A DNA stretch of 34,480 nucleotides from JAIRVZ01 sp031553755 (GTDB lineage: Bacteria; Bacteroidota; Bacteroidia; Bacteroidales; Azobacteroidaceae). Location: the NCBI GenBank assembly GCA_031553755.1, contig JAVBKZ010000120.1, forward strand, positions 1 through 34,480, in the 5' to 3' direction. The first letter of the stretch is position 1. Every line of letters begins with the position of its first letter. Below are positions 7,548 through 15,748 of this stretch, piece after piece. Below the pieces are notes generated by a model. That model was not told the origin of the DNA and ran no database searches. It worked only from the letters and a program-made list of their open reading frames with translations. A program made the translations under genes and the position numbers.

Positions 7548-7618
7548 GTGAATAGTGGTGAATAGTGATTTATGGATAATAAGGGTTCATATTCTCTATT
7601 CACCATTCACTACTCACA
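7548..7618. repeat. Word-repeat inverted pair in the hup/malY gap
   Basis: gtgaatagtg occurs twice in tandem (7548-7557, 7558-7567). The opposite orientation follows at 7597-7618 (tattcaccattcactactcac). TGGTGAATA (7556-7564) pairs perfectly with TATTCACCA (7597-7605), leaving a 32-nt loop. The second arm runs into the malY coding end. It may act as a bidirectional terminator between convergent genes. Confidence 0.6.
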
Positions 7619-8784
7619 ACCGCCCTCAGATTCTCCAAAGCTTGTTCAATTATTTTTCTTGAACATCCGATATTCATTCTCATATATCCCACACCTTCCG
7701 AACCAAACATACATCCGCTATTCAAGGCTAATTTCGCTTTTTTCACAAACAAATCTATCAATTCCGGTTGGGACAAATTTAATTCGCGGCAATCTAACCA
7801 AAGCAAAAATGAAGCCTGAGGAATAAAAACTTTGACTTTAGGTATATTTGTTTTAATATAATTGTCAACGAAAAGAATATTTTCTTCTACATAATGTAAT
7901 ATTTGTTGCAACCATTCATCACCATTTTCATAAGCTGCCTGAGTTGCCGTGTAAGCGAATATGTGAGCATTATTTAATTCGCATGAAATGAGAAAATTAA
8001 ATAATTTTTCACGTATTTCTTTATTCGAAATAATGGCAAATGAGCTGACAATTCCCGCCATATTAAATGTTTTGCTTGGCGCCATGAATGTAATGCTGTT
8101 TTCACGAGCCTCATTCGAAACAGTAGCAAAAGGGATATGTTTATTACCGAAAATAGCCATATCAGAATGAATTTCATCCGAAATAACCAAAATATTATTT
8201 TCGTAGCAGATTTTCGCTAATTCTTTCAACGTTTCCGCATCCCAAGTGATTCCTATTGGATTGTGCGGATTACAGAGAATCAGCATTTTACAGTCCTTAT
8301 CTATATTCTTTCGTAAATGCTCCAAATCCATCGAATAAACGCCATCTTTGAGAACCAAAGGATTGAATAATAATTCTCTTTGGTGCATTTGTGGAACCAA
8401 ATGAAATGGATGATAAACAGGAGGTTGAATAATTATTTTGTCACCAGGTTTGGTAAAAGTCATAATAGAGAAAGCGATTCCTTTTACGATTCCGGGAATA
8501 AAACTTAATTGTTCGATTTCTACAGTCCAATTGTGTTTTCTTTCTAACCAATTGATTATCGATGGAAAATAACCTTCAGGAGCGCAAGGATATCCCAACA
8601 CTTCATGTTCGCAACGTTTTCTGATGGCTTCCATTATGAAATCAGGAGTACGAAAATCCATGTCAGCTACCCACATCGGAATTAAATCACAGCAACCATA
8701 ACGTTCTTGAAGGACATCTGTTTTCAAAGCGCCTGTACCTTTCCGGTTCAAGATTTCATCGAAATTATATTTTTTTGTTTTCAT
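7600..8784 (-). CDS. MalY/PatB-family PLP-dependent C-S beta-lyase
   Basis: 394 residues, fold-type I PLP enzyme. Landmarks: MWVADMDF (36-44, typical of the MalY/PatB group), GYP at 64-66, CNPHNPIG (~171-178), SDEIHSD with cofactor Asp203, and MAPSKTFNMAG with Schiff-base Lys238; RMNIGCSR near the C-terminus carries the carboxylate-binding Arg. Expected reaction: beta-elimination of cystathionine or cysteine conjugates to a thiol, pyruvate and ammonia, although some members act as aminotransferases. It is monocistronic, with a -7 box about 16 nt from the start. The last six codons (VSSEW and stop) are written in the repeat word found in the adjacent spacer, so the extreme C-terminus is probably not ancestral. 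Confidence 0.9.
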   Translation of the reverse strand: MKTKKYNFDEILNRKGTGALKTDVLQERYGCCDLIPMWVADMDFRTPDFIMEAIRKRCEHEVLGYPCAPEGYFPSIINWLERKHNWTVEIEQLSFIPGIVKGIAFSIMTFTKPGDKIIIQPPVYHPFHLVPQMHQRELLFNPLVLKDGVYSMDLEHLRKNIDKDCKMLILCNPHNPIGITWDAETLKELAKICYENNILVISDEIHSDMAIFGNKHIPFATVSNEARENSITFMAPSKTFNMAGIVSSFAIISNKEIREKLFNFLISCELNNAHIFAYTATQAAYENGDEWLQQILHYVEENILFVDNYIKTNIPKVKVFIPQASFLLWLDCRELNLSQPELIDLFVKKAKLALNSGCMFGSEGVGYMRMNIGCSRKIIEQALENLRAVVSSEW

Positions 8785-8799
8785 GAATTATTTTTGCCG

Positions 8800-8807
8800 C
8801 AAAGATA
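8800..8807 (-). promoter_or_regulatory. -7 element upstream of malY
   Basis: CAAAGATA on the plus strand is TATCTTTG on the minus strand, a match to TAnnTTTG placed 16 nt before the malY ATG. No good TTTG box is seen at the expected distance. Confidence 0.45.
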
Positions 8808-8921
8808 ATGAAAAGCAAATTTGAGAATGCGTAAATCAAACAAAATGTTTACAAATAGTTTCGTTTAAGATTGAAAAAATGTTATTTTAGGGAAAGAAAA
8901 GATATTATTTTGTTTAAAGAA

Positions 8922-8934
8922 TGTCAAAATGACA
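8922..8934. promoter_or_regulatory. TGTCA-aaa-TGACA palindrome
   Basis: A perfect 5+5 inverted repeat with a 3-nt centre in the spacer between malY and the divergent ORF6N gene, about 75 nt upstream of the ORF6N -7 box. The shape suits a dimeric regulator, but no regulator can be named. Confidence 0.3.
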
Positions 8935-9008
8935 GTTGAAGTTGATTTTTGGAATTGTTGAAATCGCAAATCTTTATTTGATTTTTATCGTGTTTTCGAT
9001 TTAAATGT

Positions 9009-9016
9009 TACTTTTG
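9009..9016 (+). promoter_or_regulatory. -7 element upstream of the ORF6N pair
   Basis: TACTTTTG matches TAnnTTTG, 40 nt before ATG 9057. The -33 region has no exact TTTG at 19-21 nt. It probably serves both ORF6N genes and perhaps the barrel gene. Confidence 0.45.
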
Positions 9017-9056
9017 CCATTAGATTATAAACCAGAATAAAAAATCTAATGAATTT

Positions 9057-9626
9057 ATGGAACTAAATGTAATCCAAACCAAAATTTATGAGATAAGAAA
9101 TCAAAGAATAATGCTTGATTTTGATTTAGCCGAAATGTATGGAACGGAAACAAAGCGTTTAAAAGAACAAGTAAGACGCAATATAGATCGTTTTCCTTCC
9201 GATTTCATGTTTGAGCTCTCACGAGATGAGTTTGAATTTTTGAGGACGCAATTTGCGACCTCAAGTCACAGAGGTGGTATAAGATATATGCCCTTTGCTT
9301 TTACAGAGCAGGGAGTCGCAATGTTATCGTCTATATTAAATAGCAAAACAGCAATAGCCATAAACATAAGTATTGTACGCGCCTTCGTGGCCGTTCGCCA
9401 ATTGATACTTAATCCTCCGATAGACAAAACTAACGAATTACAAAACGAAGTCAGACAACTCAAAGAATACATTGAAGACGTATTTACTGACTACAACGAT
9501 ATCAACGAAGATACCCGAATACAATTAGAACTTATTAATGAAACTTTAGCCGAATTACAGTCCAAAAATAGAAAACTGAGCAAACCTCGGAATCCGATAG
9601 GATATCAACATTACAATAAAAAATAA
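9057..9626 (+). CDS. ORF6N-domain DNA-binding protein (copy 1)
   Basis: 189 residues. Residues 1-85 form an ORF6N domain: IYEIRNQRIMLDFDLAEMYG, then NIDRFPSDFMFEL, then GIRYMPFAFTEQGVAMLSSILNSKTAIAINISIVRAFVAVR. ORF6N domains occur in phage antirepressors and related mobile-element proteins; the N-terminal part is thought to bind DNA. The C-terminal ~75 residues are polar and helical (NELQNEVRQLKEYIEDVF), likely a coiled coil. First of two tandem copies, 24 nt apart. The N-terminal halves differ strongly, while the last 83 codons are nearly identical at DNA level. No phage genes flank it, so it may be a chromosomal orphan. Confidence 0.85.
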   Translation: MELNVIQTKIYEIRNQRIMLDFDLAEMYGTETKRLKEQVRRNIDRFPSDFMFELSRDEFEFLRTQFATSSHRGGIRYMPFAFTEQGVAMLSSILNSKTAIAINISIVRAFVAVRQLILNPPIDKTNELQNEVRQLKEYIEDVFTDYNDINEDTRIQLELINETLAELQSKNRKLSKPRNPIGYQHYNKK

Positions 9627-10223
9627 AGTAGAATAACCAATGACTAGATTATGAACCTAAATGTAATCCAAAACAAAATTTATGAAGTAAGGGGTCAAAA
9701 AGTAATGCTTGATCGCGATTTGGCAGAAATGTATCAAGTAGAAACAAAAGTGCTGAATCAAGCTGTTAAACGTAATATTGAAAGATTCCCAGACGATTTC
9801 ATGTTTCAAATGACCTATGAGGAGACACAAAATTGGAAGTCACAAATTGTGACCTCCAATTCCATAAAAATGGGAATCAGACGAAATCCGTATGTATTTA
9901 CCGAATTGGGAGTTTCGATGCTTAGTAGTGTACTTAATTCCAAAACAGCGATACAAATAAATATGGGAATCATGCGCGCTTTCGTTGCCGTTCGTCAACT
10001 GATACTTAATCCTCCAATAGACAAAACTAACGAATTACAAAACGAAGTCAGACAACTCAAAGAATACATTGAAGACGTATTTACCGACTACAACGATATC
10101 AACGAAGATACCCGTATGCAATTAGAACTTATTAATGAAACTTTAGCCGAATTACAGTCCAAAAATAGAAAACTGAGCAAACCTCGAAATCCGATTGGAT
10201 ATCAGCATTATGATAAAGAATAA
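9379..10223 (+). repeat. Near-identical 3' segments of the two ORF6N genes
   Basis: 9379-9626 and 9976-10223 (248 nt each, offset 597) differ by about 14 substitutions by eye, roughly 94% identity, including a run of about 60 identical bases from 9424. Upstream of the segment the two genes are only moderately similar in protein sequence. This pattern indicates recombination or gene conversion of the shared 3' part rather than simple old duplication. Confidence 0.8.
9651..10223 (+). CDS. ORF6N-domain DNA-binding protein (copy 2)
   Basis: 190 residues. The ORF6N domain has the same framework as copy 1 (IYEVRGQKVMLDRDLAEMY; NIERFPDDFMFQM; GIRRNPYVFTELGVSMLSSVLNSKTAIQINMGIMRAF). The variable middle differs (TYEETQNWKSQIVTSNSIKM here against SRDEFEFLRTQFATSSHRG in copy 1), which is where target preference could lie. 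The C-terminal helical tail is nearly the same as in copy 1. The 24-nt gap and shared strand suggest co-transcription. The next gene starts 19 nt after its stop. Confidence 0.85.
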   Translation: MNLNVIQNKIYEVRGQKVMLDRDLAEMYQVETKVLNQAVKRNIERFPDDFMFQMTYEETQNWKSQIVTSNSIKMGIRRNPYVFTELGVSMLSSVLNSKTAIQINMGIMRAFVAVRQLILNPPIDKTNELQNEVRQLKEYIEDVFTDYNDINEDTRMQLELINETLAELQSKNRKLSKPRNPIGYQHYDKE

Positions 10224-10242
10224 ATTTAGGACAAAGCATATT

Positions 10243-10929
10243 ATGTGTAAAAAAGTTATATTTGGATTCATTTTTTTATTTTTTCTTCTTTCTACGCAGG
10301 CCCGACAACCAGAGGAAAGAAACGACAATTGGCGATATTTTCGAGATATTGGAGTGGAATATGGAATATACATACCTACGGAATATAATAATTTGTCAAA
10401 TGGTAGTATTACAAATTTACATGGAGGTTATTTTTTCAATGATAAATTAGGGTTTCGGTCGGGTATTACGTTAATTACCGGAATGGAAGGAAGTGGTAAT
10501 TATTGGAAAATTCCATTCTTATTTTCCGTAAGAACAAAGACTTTTAACATAGAATGGAATAGTGATGCTGAATACGATAATGCATCTGACCTATTATTTA
10601 ATTTTCTTTTATTTATTTTACCTAACAGTTACGAACTTAACATCGGTCCATCATTAGGATATATGACTCCAAAAAATTCAATAACATACATAACTCAAGG
10701 AGGGGCAGAATTTTCGGAAATATATAAAATAAACAATAGATTTGCCTCGTCTATAGACGCTAATCTAAGATTGAGTTTTCAGTTAGGGAAAATTTGTCTG
10801 AACGGTAACATGGGTATCAACTATCTGTTGACAAAAAATTATGATTACCACTTTTTTATTCCGGATGATACTGCACAAAAGCCAACATGGTTTGTAAACT
10901 TAAGTGTCGGTGTTTCGTATAGGTTTTAG
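10243..10929 (+). CDS. Small outer-membrane beta-barrel protein
   Basis: 228 residues from ATG 10243, chosen because it places a signal peptide at the N-terminus (CKKVIFGFIFLFFLLSTQA); an upstream ATG at 10195 would overlap the ORF6N gene and bury the signal. The mature part alternates polar and hydrophobic residues, with repeated Gly/aromatic strand patterns (GVEYGIYIP, GYFFNDKLGFRSGIT, LSVGVSYRF), and ends in Phe as outer-membrane barrels do. No family or ligand is recognised. It lies 19 nt behind ORF6N copy 2 and may be carried along in that transcript. It is convergent with folC, with only 5 nt between the stops. Confidence 0.7.
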   Translation: MCKKVIFGFIFLFFLLSTQARQPEERNDNWRYFRDIGVEYGIYIPTEYNNLSNGSITNLHGGYFFNDKLGFRSGITLITGMEGSGNYWKIPFLFSVRTKTFNIEWNSDAEYDNASDLLFNFLLFILPNSYELNIGPSLGYMTPKNSITYITQGGAEFSEIYKINNRFASSIDANLRLSFQLGKICLNGNMGINYLLTKNYDYHFFIPDDTAQKPTWFVNLSVGVSYRF

Positions 10930-10934
10930 CTATT

Positions 10935-12209
10935 TCACAAAGCATCCGCGACAACAAAAGTACTTCCTCCCACAAAAATGAAATCATCCGGAGATGCCGC
11001 GTTTTTCGCCGCTTCTAAAGACTGTCTCACAGTTAGATAAGCATCTCCATATAGTCCGAAAAAAGAGGCTTTTTCCTTTAAATCGTTTTCGTTTAAAGCG
11101 CGGGGAATGGATGCTTTTGTAAAATAATATGTTGCATGTTTGGGTAATAATTTTAAAACGGAACCAACATCTTTATCATTAACCATTCCGATAACGATGT
11201 GTAATTGATTGAATTTTTCTTCTTTCAATTGCTTGACAATATATTCGATTCCGGCGGGATTATGTCCGGTGTCCAAAACGATTTTAGGATTTTTCCCCAC
11301 ACATTGCCATCTTCCGAGCAATCCGGTATTTTCTACAACATTGGAAAATCCTTCATAAATAGCATTTGGGGGAATGTTATATCCTGATTCTTGCAGTTTT
11401 TTGATAGCGCACAGAACAGTTGCCGCATTTTTTTCTTGAACCAATCCGCCCAGTTCTCCAATTAAATTGGGATAATCTTTGGTATCGAATTTCCATTCTC
11501 CGGAAGACAATAATTCGGAATGAAGTATAGGTTTTTCTTCTTCCGCGAAAGTTATCGTAGCATTTTTAGCGGCAACTTCCGAAAGAAAAACCGCTTTGGA
11601 TTCTTCGGTTGTTTCTCCGATCACAACTGGAATATTTGTCTTAATGATTCCCGCTTTTTCTTTGGCAATCGCAGTAATTGTACTTCCTAATAAAGCCGTA
11701 TGGTCGAAACTGATATTTGTAATAATACTTAAAACGGGAGTAATGATATTTGTACAGTCCAAACGTCCGCCTAAACCAGTTTCAATCACAGCTATATCTA
11801 CTTTTTCTTTGGCAAAATAATCGAATGCCATAGCTGTAGTGACTTCAAAAAAAGAAGGACTGATTTTATCGAAAAAATCAATGTGTTTTTCTACGAATTT
11901 TACAACATTTTCTTCAGGAATCATCGAACCATTTACTTTAATTCTTTCTCTAAAATCTTTTAAATGTGGGGATGTATATAAACCAACCCGGTATCCCGAT
12001 TGTTGTAATATTGAAGCAATGAGATGAGATATAGATCCTTTGCCATTGGTTCCGGCTATATGGACTGTAGCGAATGAACTGTGTGGATGAGATAGTTTGG
12101 AATCAATGGCAATTGTATTTTCCAGTCCTTCCTTATATGCGCTACTTCCTACTTTTTGAAAGACAGGAAGTTGATTATACAAGTAATCTAATGTTTGTTG
12201 GTAGTTCAT
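10935..12209 (-). CDS. folC: Bifunctional folylpolyglutamate/dihydrofolate synthase
   Basis: 424 residues, normal for FolC. ATP-binding P-loop GTNGKGS at 53-59 inside HIAGTNGKGSISH; the family's second signature follows in SPHLKDFRERI; ETGLGGRLDCTN and ISFDHTALLG form the Mur-ligase core; a C-terminal ligase domain holds LDTGHNP. It adds glutamate to dihydropteroate and to folates in the cytoplasm. The gene is downstream of mfd on the same strand, 113 nt away, separated by a hairpin-forming word repeat. No TAnnTTTG box is clear in the gap, so read-through from mfd or a weak promoter are both possible. Confidence 0.95.
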   Translation of the reverse strand: MNYQQTLDYLYNQLPVFQKVGSSAYKEGLENTIAIDSKLSHPHSSFATVHIAGTNGKGSISHLIASILQQSGYRVGLYTSPHLKDFRERIKVNGSMIPEENVVKFVEKHIDFFDKISPSFFEVTTAMAFDYFAKEKVDIAVIETGLGGRLDCTNIITPVLSIITNISFDHTALLGSTITAIAKEKAGIIKTNIPVVIGETTEESKAVFLSEVAAKNATITFAEEEKPILHSELLSSGEWKFDTKDYPNLIGELGGLVQEKNAATVLCAIKKLQESGYNIPPNAIYEGFSNVVENTGLLGRWQCVGKNPKIVLDTGHNPAGIEYIVKQLKEEKFNQLHIVIGMVNDKDVGSVLKLLPKHATYYFTKASIPRALNENDLKEKASFFGLYGDAYLTVRQSLEAAKNAASPDDFIFVGGSTFVVADAL

Positions 12210-12240
12210 CTTTAGAATTTATTGTATTTCAATTCTTTTA

Positions 12241-12312
12241 AGTTGATAGTTGACAATGGATAACTGACAGTTAGGATTGTCAACCTCATTATTTGCTTTT
12301 TCCATTGTCAAC
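12241..12312. repeat. Word-repeat inverted pair in the mfd/folC gap
   Basis: GTTGACAATGGA (12249-12260) pairs perfectly over 12 bp with TCCATTGTCAAC (12301-12312). An alternative partner, ATTGTCAAC at 12276-12284, pairs with GTTGACAAT (12249-12257) over 9 bp. Related words surround them (agttgatagt, aactgacagtt, aactgtccgtt). The region lies between mfd (upstream) and folC (downstream) on the minus strand. Confidence 0.65.
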
Positions 12313-12322
12313 TGTCCGTTAT

Positions 12323-15300
12323 TCACTTGATAGAGGTCGTTTCAATCTCCTCAATCACCTTACACGCCTTTTCTATATTATCGATTCCCAAAACGGTAAT
12401 AGAACGTCTGTTTTTTTCTTCTTTCAGTTGACATTTTTTATAATGTCTCTGTACATATTGTAATAGTTTGTCGAAAGCTTCGCTTTGATAATAACTCGAA
12501 TCGGGATTAGTAACTAACATAATCCTCATTTTTCCGGTTTTCAGAATTAATTTTTCCATTCCCAATGCTTTAGCCATTCGTTTTAATCTCACAACACGAA
12601 TCAATTCTTCTCCTTGCGGAGGAAGTTTCCCGAAACGGTCTTCTAATTTCGAAGTGAATTTTGCTATTTCCTGTTCTGATTCTAAAGAATCTAATTCCCT
12701 GTAAATAATGATACGTTCTGAATCATTCGGGATATAACGGGCGGGAAACAATAATTCCAAATCGCTTTCAATCACGGTTTCATTAACGTAAGAAGAACCA
12801 CTGTCGATATCATTTTCATCTTTATATAAATCGGCAAATTCTTCGTTTTTCAATTCTAACACCGCTTCAGATAGAATTTTTTGATATGTCTCATAACCTA
12901 AATCGGCAATAAAACCGCTTTGTTCGGCACCTAACATATTTCCGGCTCCGCGTATATCTAAATCTTGCATCGCGACATGAATTCCACTTCCTAATTCTGA
13001 AAAATTTTCGATTGCTTGTAATCTTCTCCGGGCTTCCGGACTTAACAAACTCAATGGAGGAGCCAACAAATAACAAAATGCTTTTCGGTTACTTCGACCT
13101 ACCCGTCCTCTCAATTGGTGCAAATCGCTTAATCCGAAGTTCTGCGCGTTGTTAACGATAATTGTATTGGAGTTAGGAATATCTATTCCGCTTTCTATGA
13201 TTGTTGTGGCAATTAGAACATCGTATTCGTAGTTAGCAAAATCGGTAATAATTTGTTCCAATTTTTCAGGATCCATTTGTCCGTGTCCAACAATAACGCG
13301 GGCATCCGGAACTTCTTTTTTTACTAGATTTTGGAGTTCTGCAATGCTGTTTATTCGGTTGTTGATGATAAATACCTGTCCGTTACGGCTCATTTCGAAA
13401 TTAATAGCTTCACGGATGATTTCTCCGCCGAAACGATGTACTTCGGTTTGAATCGGATAGCGATTGGGCGGTGGAGTGGTGATTGAAGATAAATCACGAG
13501 CTCCCATCAAACTGAATTGTAATGTTCGAGGTATCGGAGTTGCAGTTAGAGTTAAAGTATCAACGTTGACTCTCAATTGTTTGAGTTTTTCTTTAACACT
13601 TACTCCGAATTTTTGCTCTTCGTCAATGATTAATAATCCTAAATCTTTAAATTCAACATCTTTACTCACTAAACGATGTGTTCCTATAACGATGTCTATG
13701 GCTCCCGATTTCAATTTTTGCAATATATCTTTGATTTCACTCGCTTTTCGGGCACGTGTGAGATAATCAACTTTACAAGGAAAATCTTTCAACCTGTCTT
13801 TGAATGTATTGTAATGTTGATAAGCCAATAACGTTGTAGGAACGAGAACGACCACTTGTTTGCTGTCTGTAACCGCTTTGAAGGCGGCTCTTATCGCAAC
13901 TTCCGTTTTCCCGAATCCCACATCTCCGCAAACCAAGCGGTCCATCGGACGCTGACTTTCCATGTCGGCTTTAATATCGTTCGTCGCTTTTTCCTGGTCG
14001 GGAGTATCTTCATAAACAAACGAAGCCTCTAATTCTTGTTGAAGATAAGTATCGTGAGAAAAAGCGAATCCTTGTTCGTCTTTGCGTTTGGAATACAACA
14101 AAATCAGGTCTTTGGCAATATCTTTAACCTTTTTCTTCGTTTTTTCTTTCAGGTTATCCCATGCGCCCGAACCTAATTTATTAAGTCGTGGAGGTTCTCC
14201 ATCTTTCCCCTTATATTTTGAAATTTTATGCAGCGAATGAATACTTACAAAAATAGTATCATTATTGAGAAAAGTCATCTTGATAACTTCCTGCATTTTT
14301 CCGTTGATTTCGGTTCGGATCAATCCTCCGAATTTACCAACGCCATGATCCATGTGAACGATGTAATCGCCTGATTGAAATTGCTGCAATTCTTTAAGCG
14401 ACAAGGCGATTTTCCCTGAACGGGCTTGTTCTGATTTAAGGTTATATTTATGAAAACGGTCGAAAAGTTGATGGTCGGTAAAAAAACAACATTTCAAAGA
14501 TTTGTCGATAAATCCTTCATGAATGGTTTTTAATACGGGTTTAAATGAAATATTATCTCCCCTATCATCAAAAATAGACTGGATGCGTTTAATTTGTTTT
14601 TCGCTATCGCTCAGAATATAAAGTTCATATCCATCAGATTGATATTGCTTGAAAGATTGCGCGACCAATTCAAAATTTTTATGGTAAGACGGCTGTATTT
14701 CGGTAGAAAATTCAACAATACTGTGCGAAATATTTTGCTGAACATAAACACTCGGATTGGAAAGATGAATCTTTTTTAACCGATTTGTTTCCGAATGAAT
14801 GTCTGAACTCTGAGATAAAAATGTCCGTATATCATCTAAAGATTGAAATGTTTCTTCATTTGTCAGCACAGGCTCTTCGTTCCATAAAGAATCAATTTTT
14901 TCATAAACCCAACCTTCGTTTTTAAATACGAGTATAGAACTATCTTCTATATATGAAAATAGAGAGGTTTCGGATTTACCCGATTGCGCCGAAATAATCT
15001 GTATTTCTTCTAATTTTTCCTTCGAAAGCTGATTTTCTACATCAAAAGAGCGAATACTTTCAACTTCATCTCCAAAAAAATCGATACGGTAAGGATATTC
15101 ATTAGAAAAGGAAAATACGTCAATGATTGACCCTCGAACGGCATATTGTCCGGGTTCATAAACATAATCAGTATATTCAAACCCATAAGAATCCAACACT
15201 TCGGAAACAAACGAGATATCAATTTTTTCTTTGATATTTATTTTTAGAGTATTGGTAGCCAGATTATTTCCCGAAACAACTTTTTCGGCTAAGGCTTCGG

Positions 15301-15670
15301 GATAAGTTACCACAATATATTTCGAATCATTCTGATTCAAACGTCCTAAAACTTCAGTTCGTAGAATTTCATTAGCCGTATCTCGTTGTCCGTATTTGAT
15401 ATTTCGTTTGAAAGCGGAAGGAAAAAAGAGCACCTTTTCATCTCCGCAGATTTGAGATAAATCGTGAAAAAAATATCCCGCGTCCTCTAAATCGTTCAAA
15501 ATGCAAAATATATTTCGGTTAATTATTTTGAAACAAGCCGATAATACTAAACTACCCGAAGAACCGTTTAAACCTTTCAGAAAGATATTCTGTTCTTTTT
15601 CAATAGAAGAATTTAACGCTTTTACCTGTGAATGAGAGGTGTATAACTGTTGTAAATTTGAAATTTCCAA
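12323..15670 (-). CDS. mfd: Transcription-repair coupling factor
   Basis: 1115 residues, near the usual Mfd length. The N-terminal UvrB-like module includes the PGQYAVRGSIIDVF segment (~173-186). The RNA-polymerase-interacting CarD-like domain begins at GDYIVHMDHGVGKFGG (434-449). The RecG-like translocase has Walker A GDVGFGKT (582-589), the DEEQ box (683-686), TATPIPRTL, and GRVGRSNRKAFCYLL; a C-terminal autoinhibitory TRCF domain follows. It removes stalled RNA polymerase and recruits UvrA to the lesion. The start lies beside divergent -7 elements shared with the glycosyltransferase gene. No motif residue looks altered. Confidence 0.97.
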   Translation of the reverse strand: MEISNLQQLYTSHSQVKALNSSIEKEQNIFLKGLNGSSGSLVLSACFKIINRNIFCILNDLEDAGYFFHDLSQICGDEKVLFFPSAFKRNIKYGQRDTANEILRTEVLGRLNQNDSKYIVVTYPEALAEKVVSGNNLATNTLKINIKEKIDISFVSEVLDSYGFEYTDYVYEPGQYAVRGSIIDVFSFSNEYPYRIDFFGDEVESIRSFDVENQLSKEKLEEIQIISAQSGKSETSLFSYIEDSSILVFKNEGWVYEKIDSLWNEEPVLTNEETFQSLDDIRTFLSQSSDIHSETNRLKKIHLSNPSVYVQQNISHSIVEFSTEIQPSYHKNFELVAQSFKQYQSDGYELYILSDSEKQIKRIQSIFDDRGDNISFKPVLKTIHEGFIDKSLKCCFFTDHQLFDRFHKYNLKSEQARSGKIALSLKELQQFQSGDYIVHMDHGVGKFGGLIRTEINGKMQEVIKMTFLNNDTIFVSIHSLHKISKYKGKDGEPPRLNKLGSGAWDNLKEKTKKKVKDIAKDLILLYSKRKDEQGFAFSHDTYLQQELEASFVYEDTPDQEKATNDIKADMESQRPMDRLVCGDVGFGKTEVAIRAAFKAVTDSKQVVVLVPTTLLAYQHYNTFKDRLKDFPCKVDYLTRARKASEIKDILQKLKSGAIDIVIGTHRLVSKDVEFKDLGLLIIDEEQKFGVSVKEKLKQLRVNVDTLTLTATPIPRTLQFSLMGARDLSSITTPPPNRYPIQTEVHRFGGEIIREAINFEMSRNGQVFIINNRINSIAELQNLVKKEVPDARVIVGHGQMDPEKLEQIITDFANYEYDVLIATTIIESGIDIPNSNTIIVNNAQNFGLSDLHQLRGRVGRSNRKAFCYLLAPPLSLLSPEARRRLQAIENFSELGSGIHVAMQDLDIRGAGNMLGAEQSGFIADLGYETYQKILSEAVLELKNEEFADLYKDENDIDSGSSYVNETVIESDLELLFPARYIPNDSERIIIYRELDSLESEQEIAKFTSKLEDRFGKLPPQGEELIRVVRLKRMAKALGMEKLILKTGKMRIMLVTNPDSSYYQSEAFDKLLQYVQRHYKKCQLKEEKNRRSITVLGIDNIEKACKVIEEIETTSIK

Positions 15671-15686
15671 TTCGATAAATTTTGTG

Positions 15687-15694
15687 CAAAAATA
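15687..15694 (-). promoter_or_regulatory. -7 element upstream of mfd
   Basis: CAAAAATA on the plus strand reads TATTTTTG on the minus strand, 17 nt from the mfd start. No convincing TTTG box is seen at standard distance. Confidence 0.4.
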
Positions 15695-15715
15695 GTGATA
15701 ATACGCAAATATGAG

Positions 15716-15723
15716 TATCTTTG
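15716..15723 (+). promoter_or_regulatory. -7 element upstream of the glycosyltransferase
   Basis: TATCTTTG matches TAnnTTTG, 26 nt before the GTG start at 15749. It is divergent from the mfd -7 element 22 nt away. The -33 box is weak. Confidence 0.45.
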
Positions 15724-15748
15724 AACTTCTAAAAAAGAAAAAAAGAAC

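Noticed and set aside
9057..10223. Prophage
   Set aside because: ORF6N domains occur in phages, but no structural, lysis or integrase genes flank the pair.
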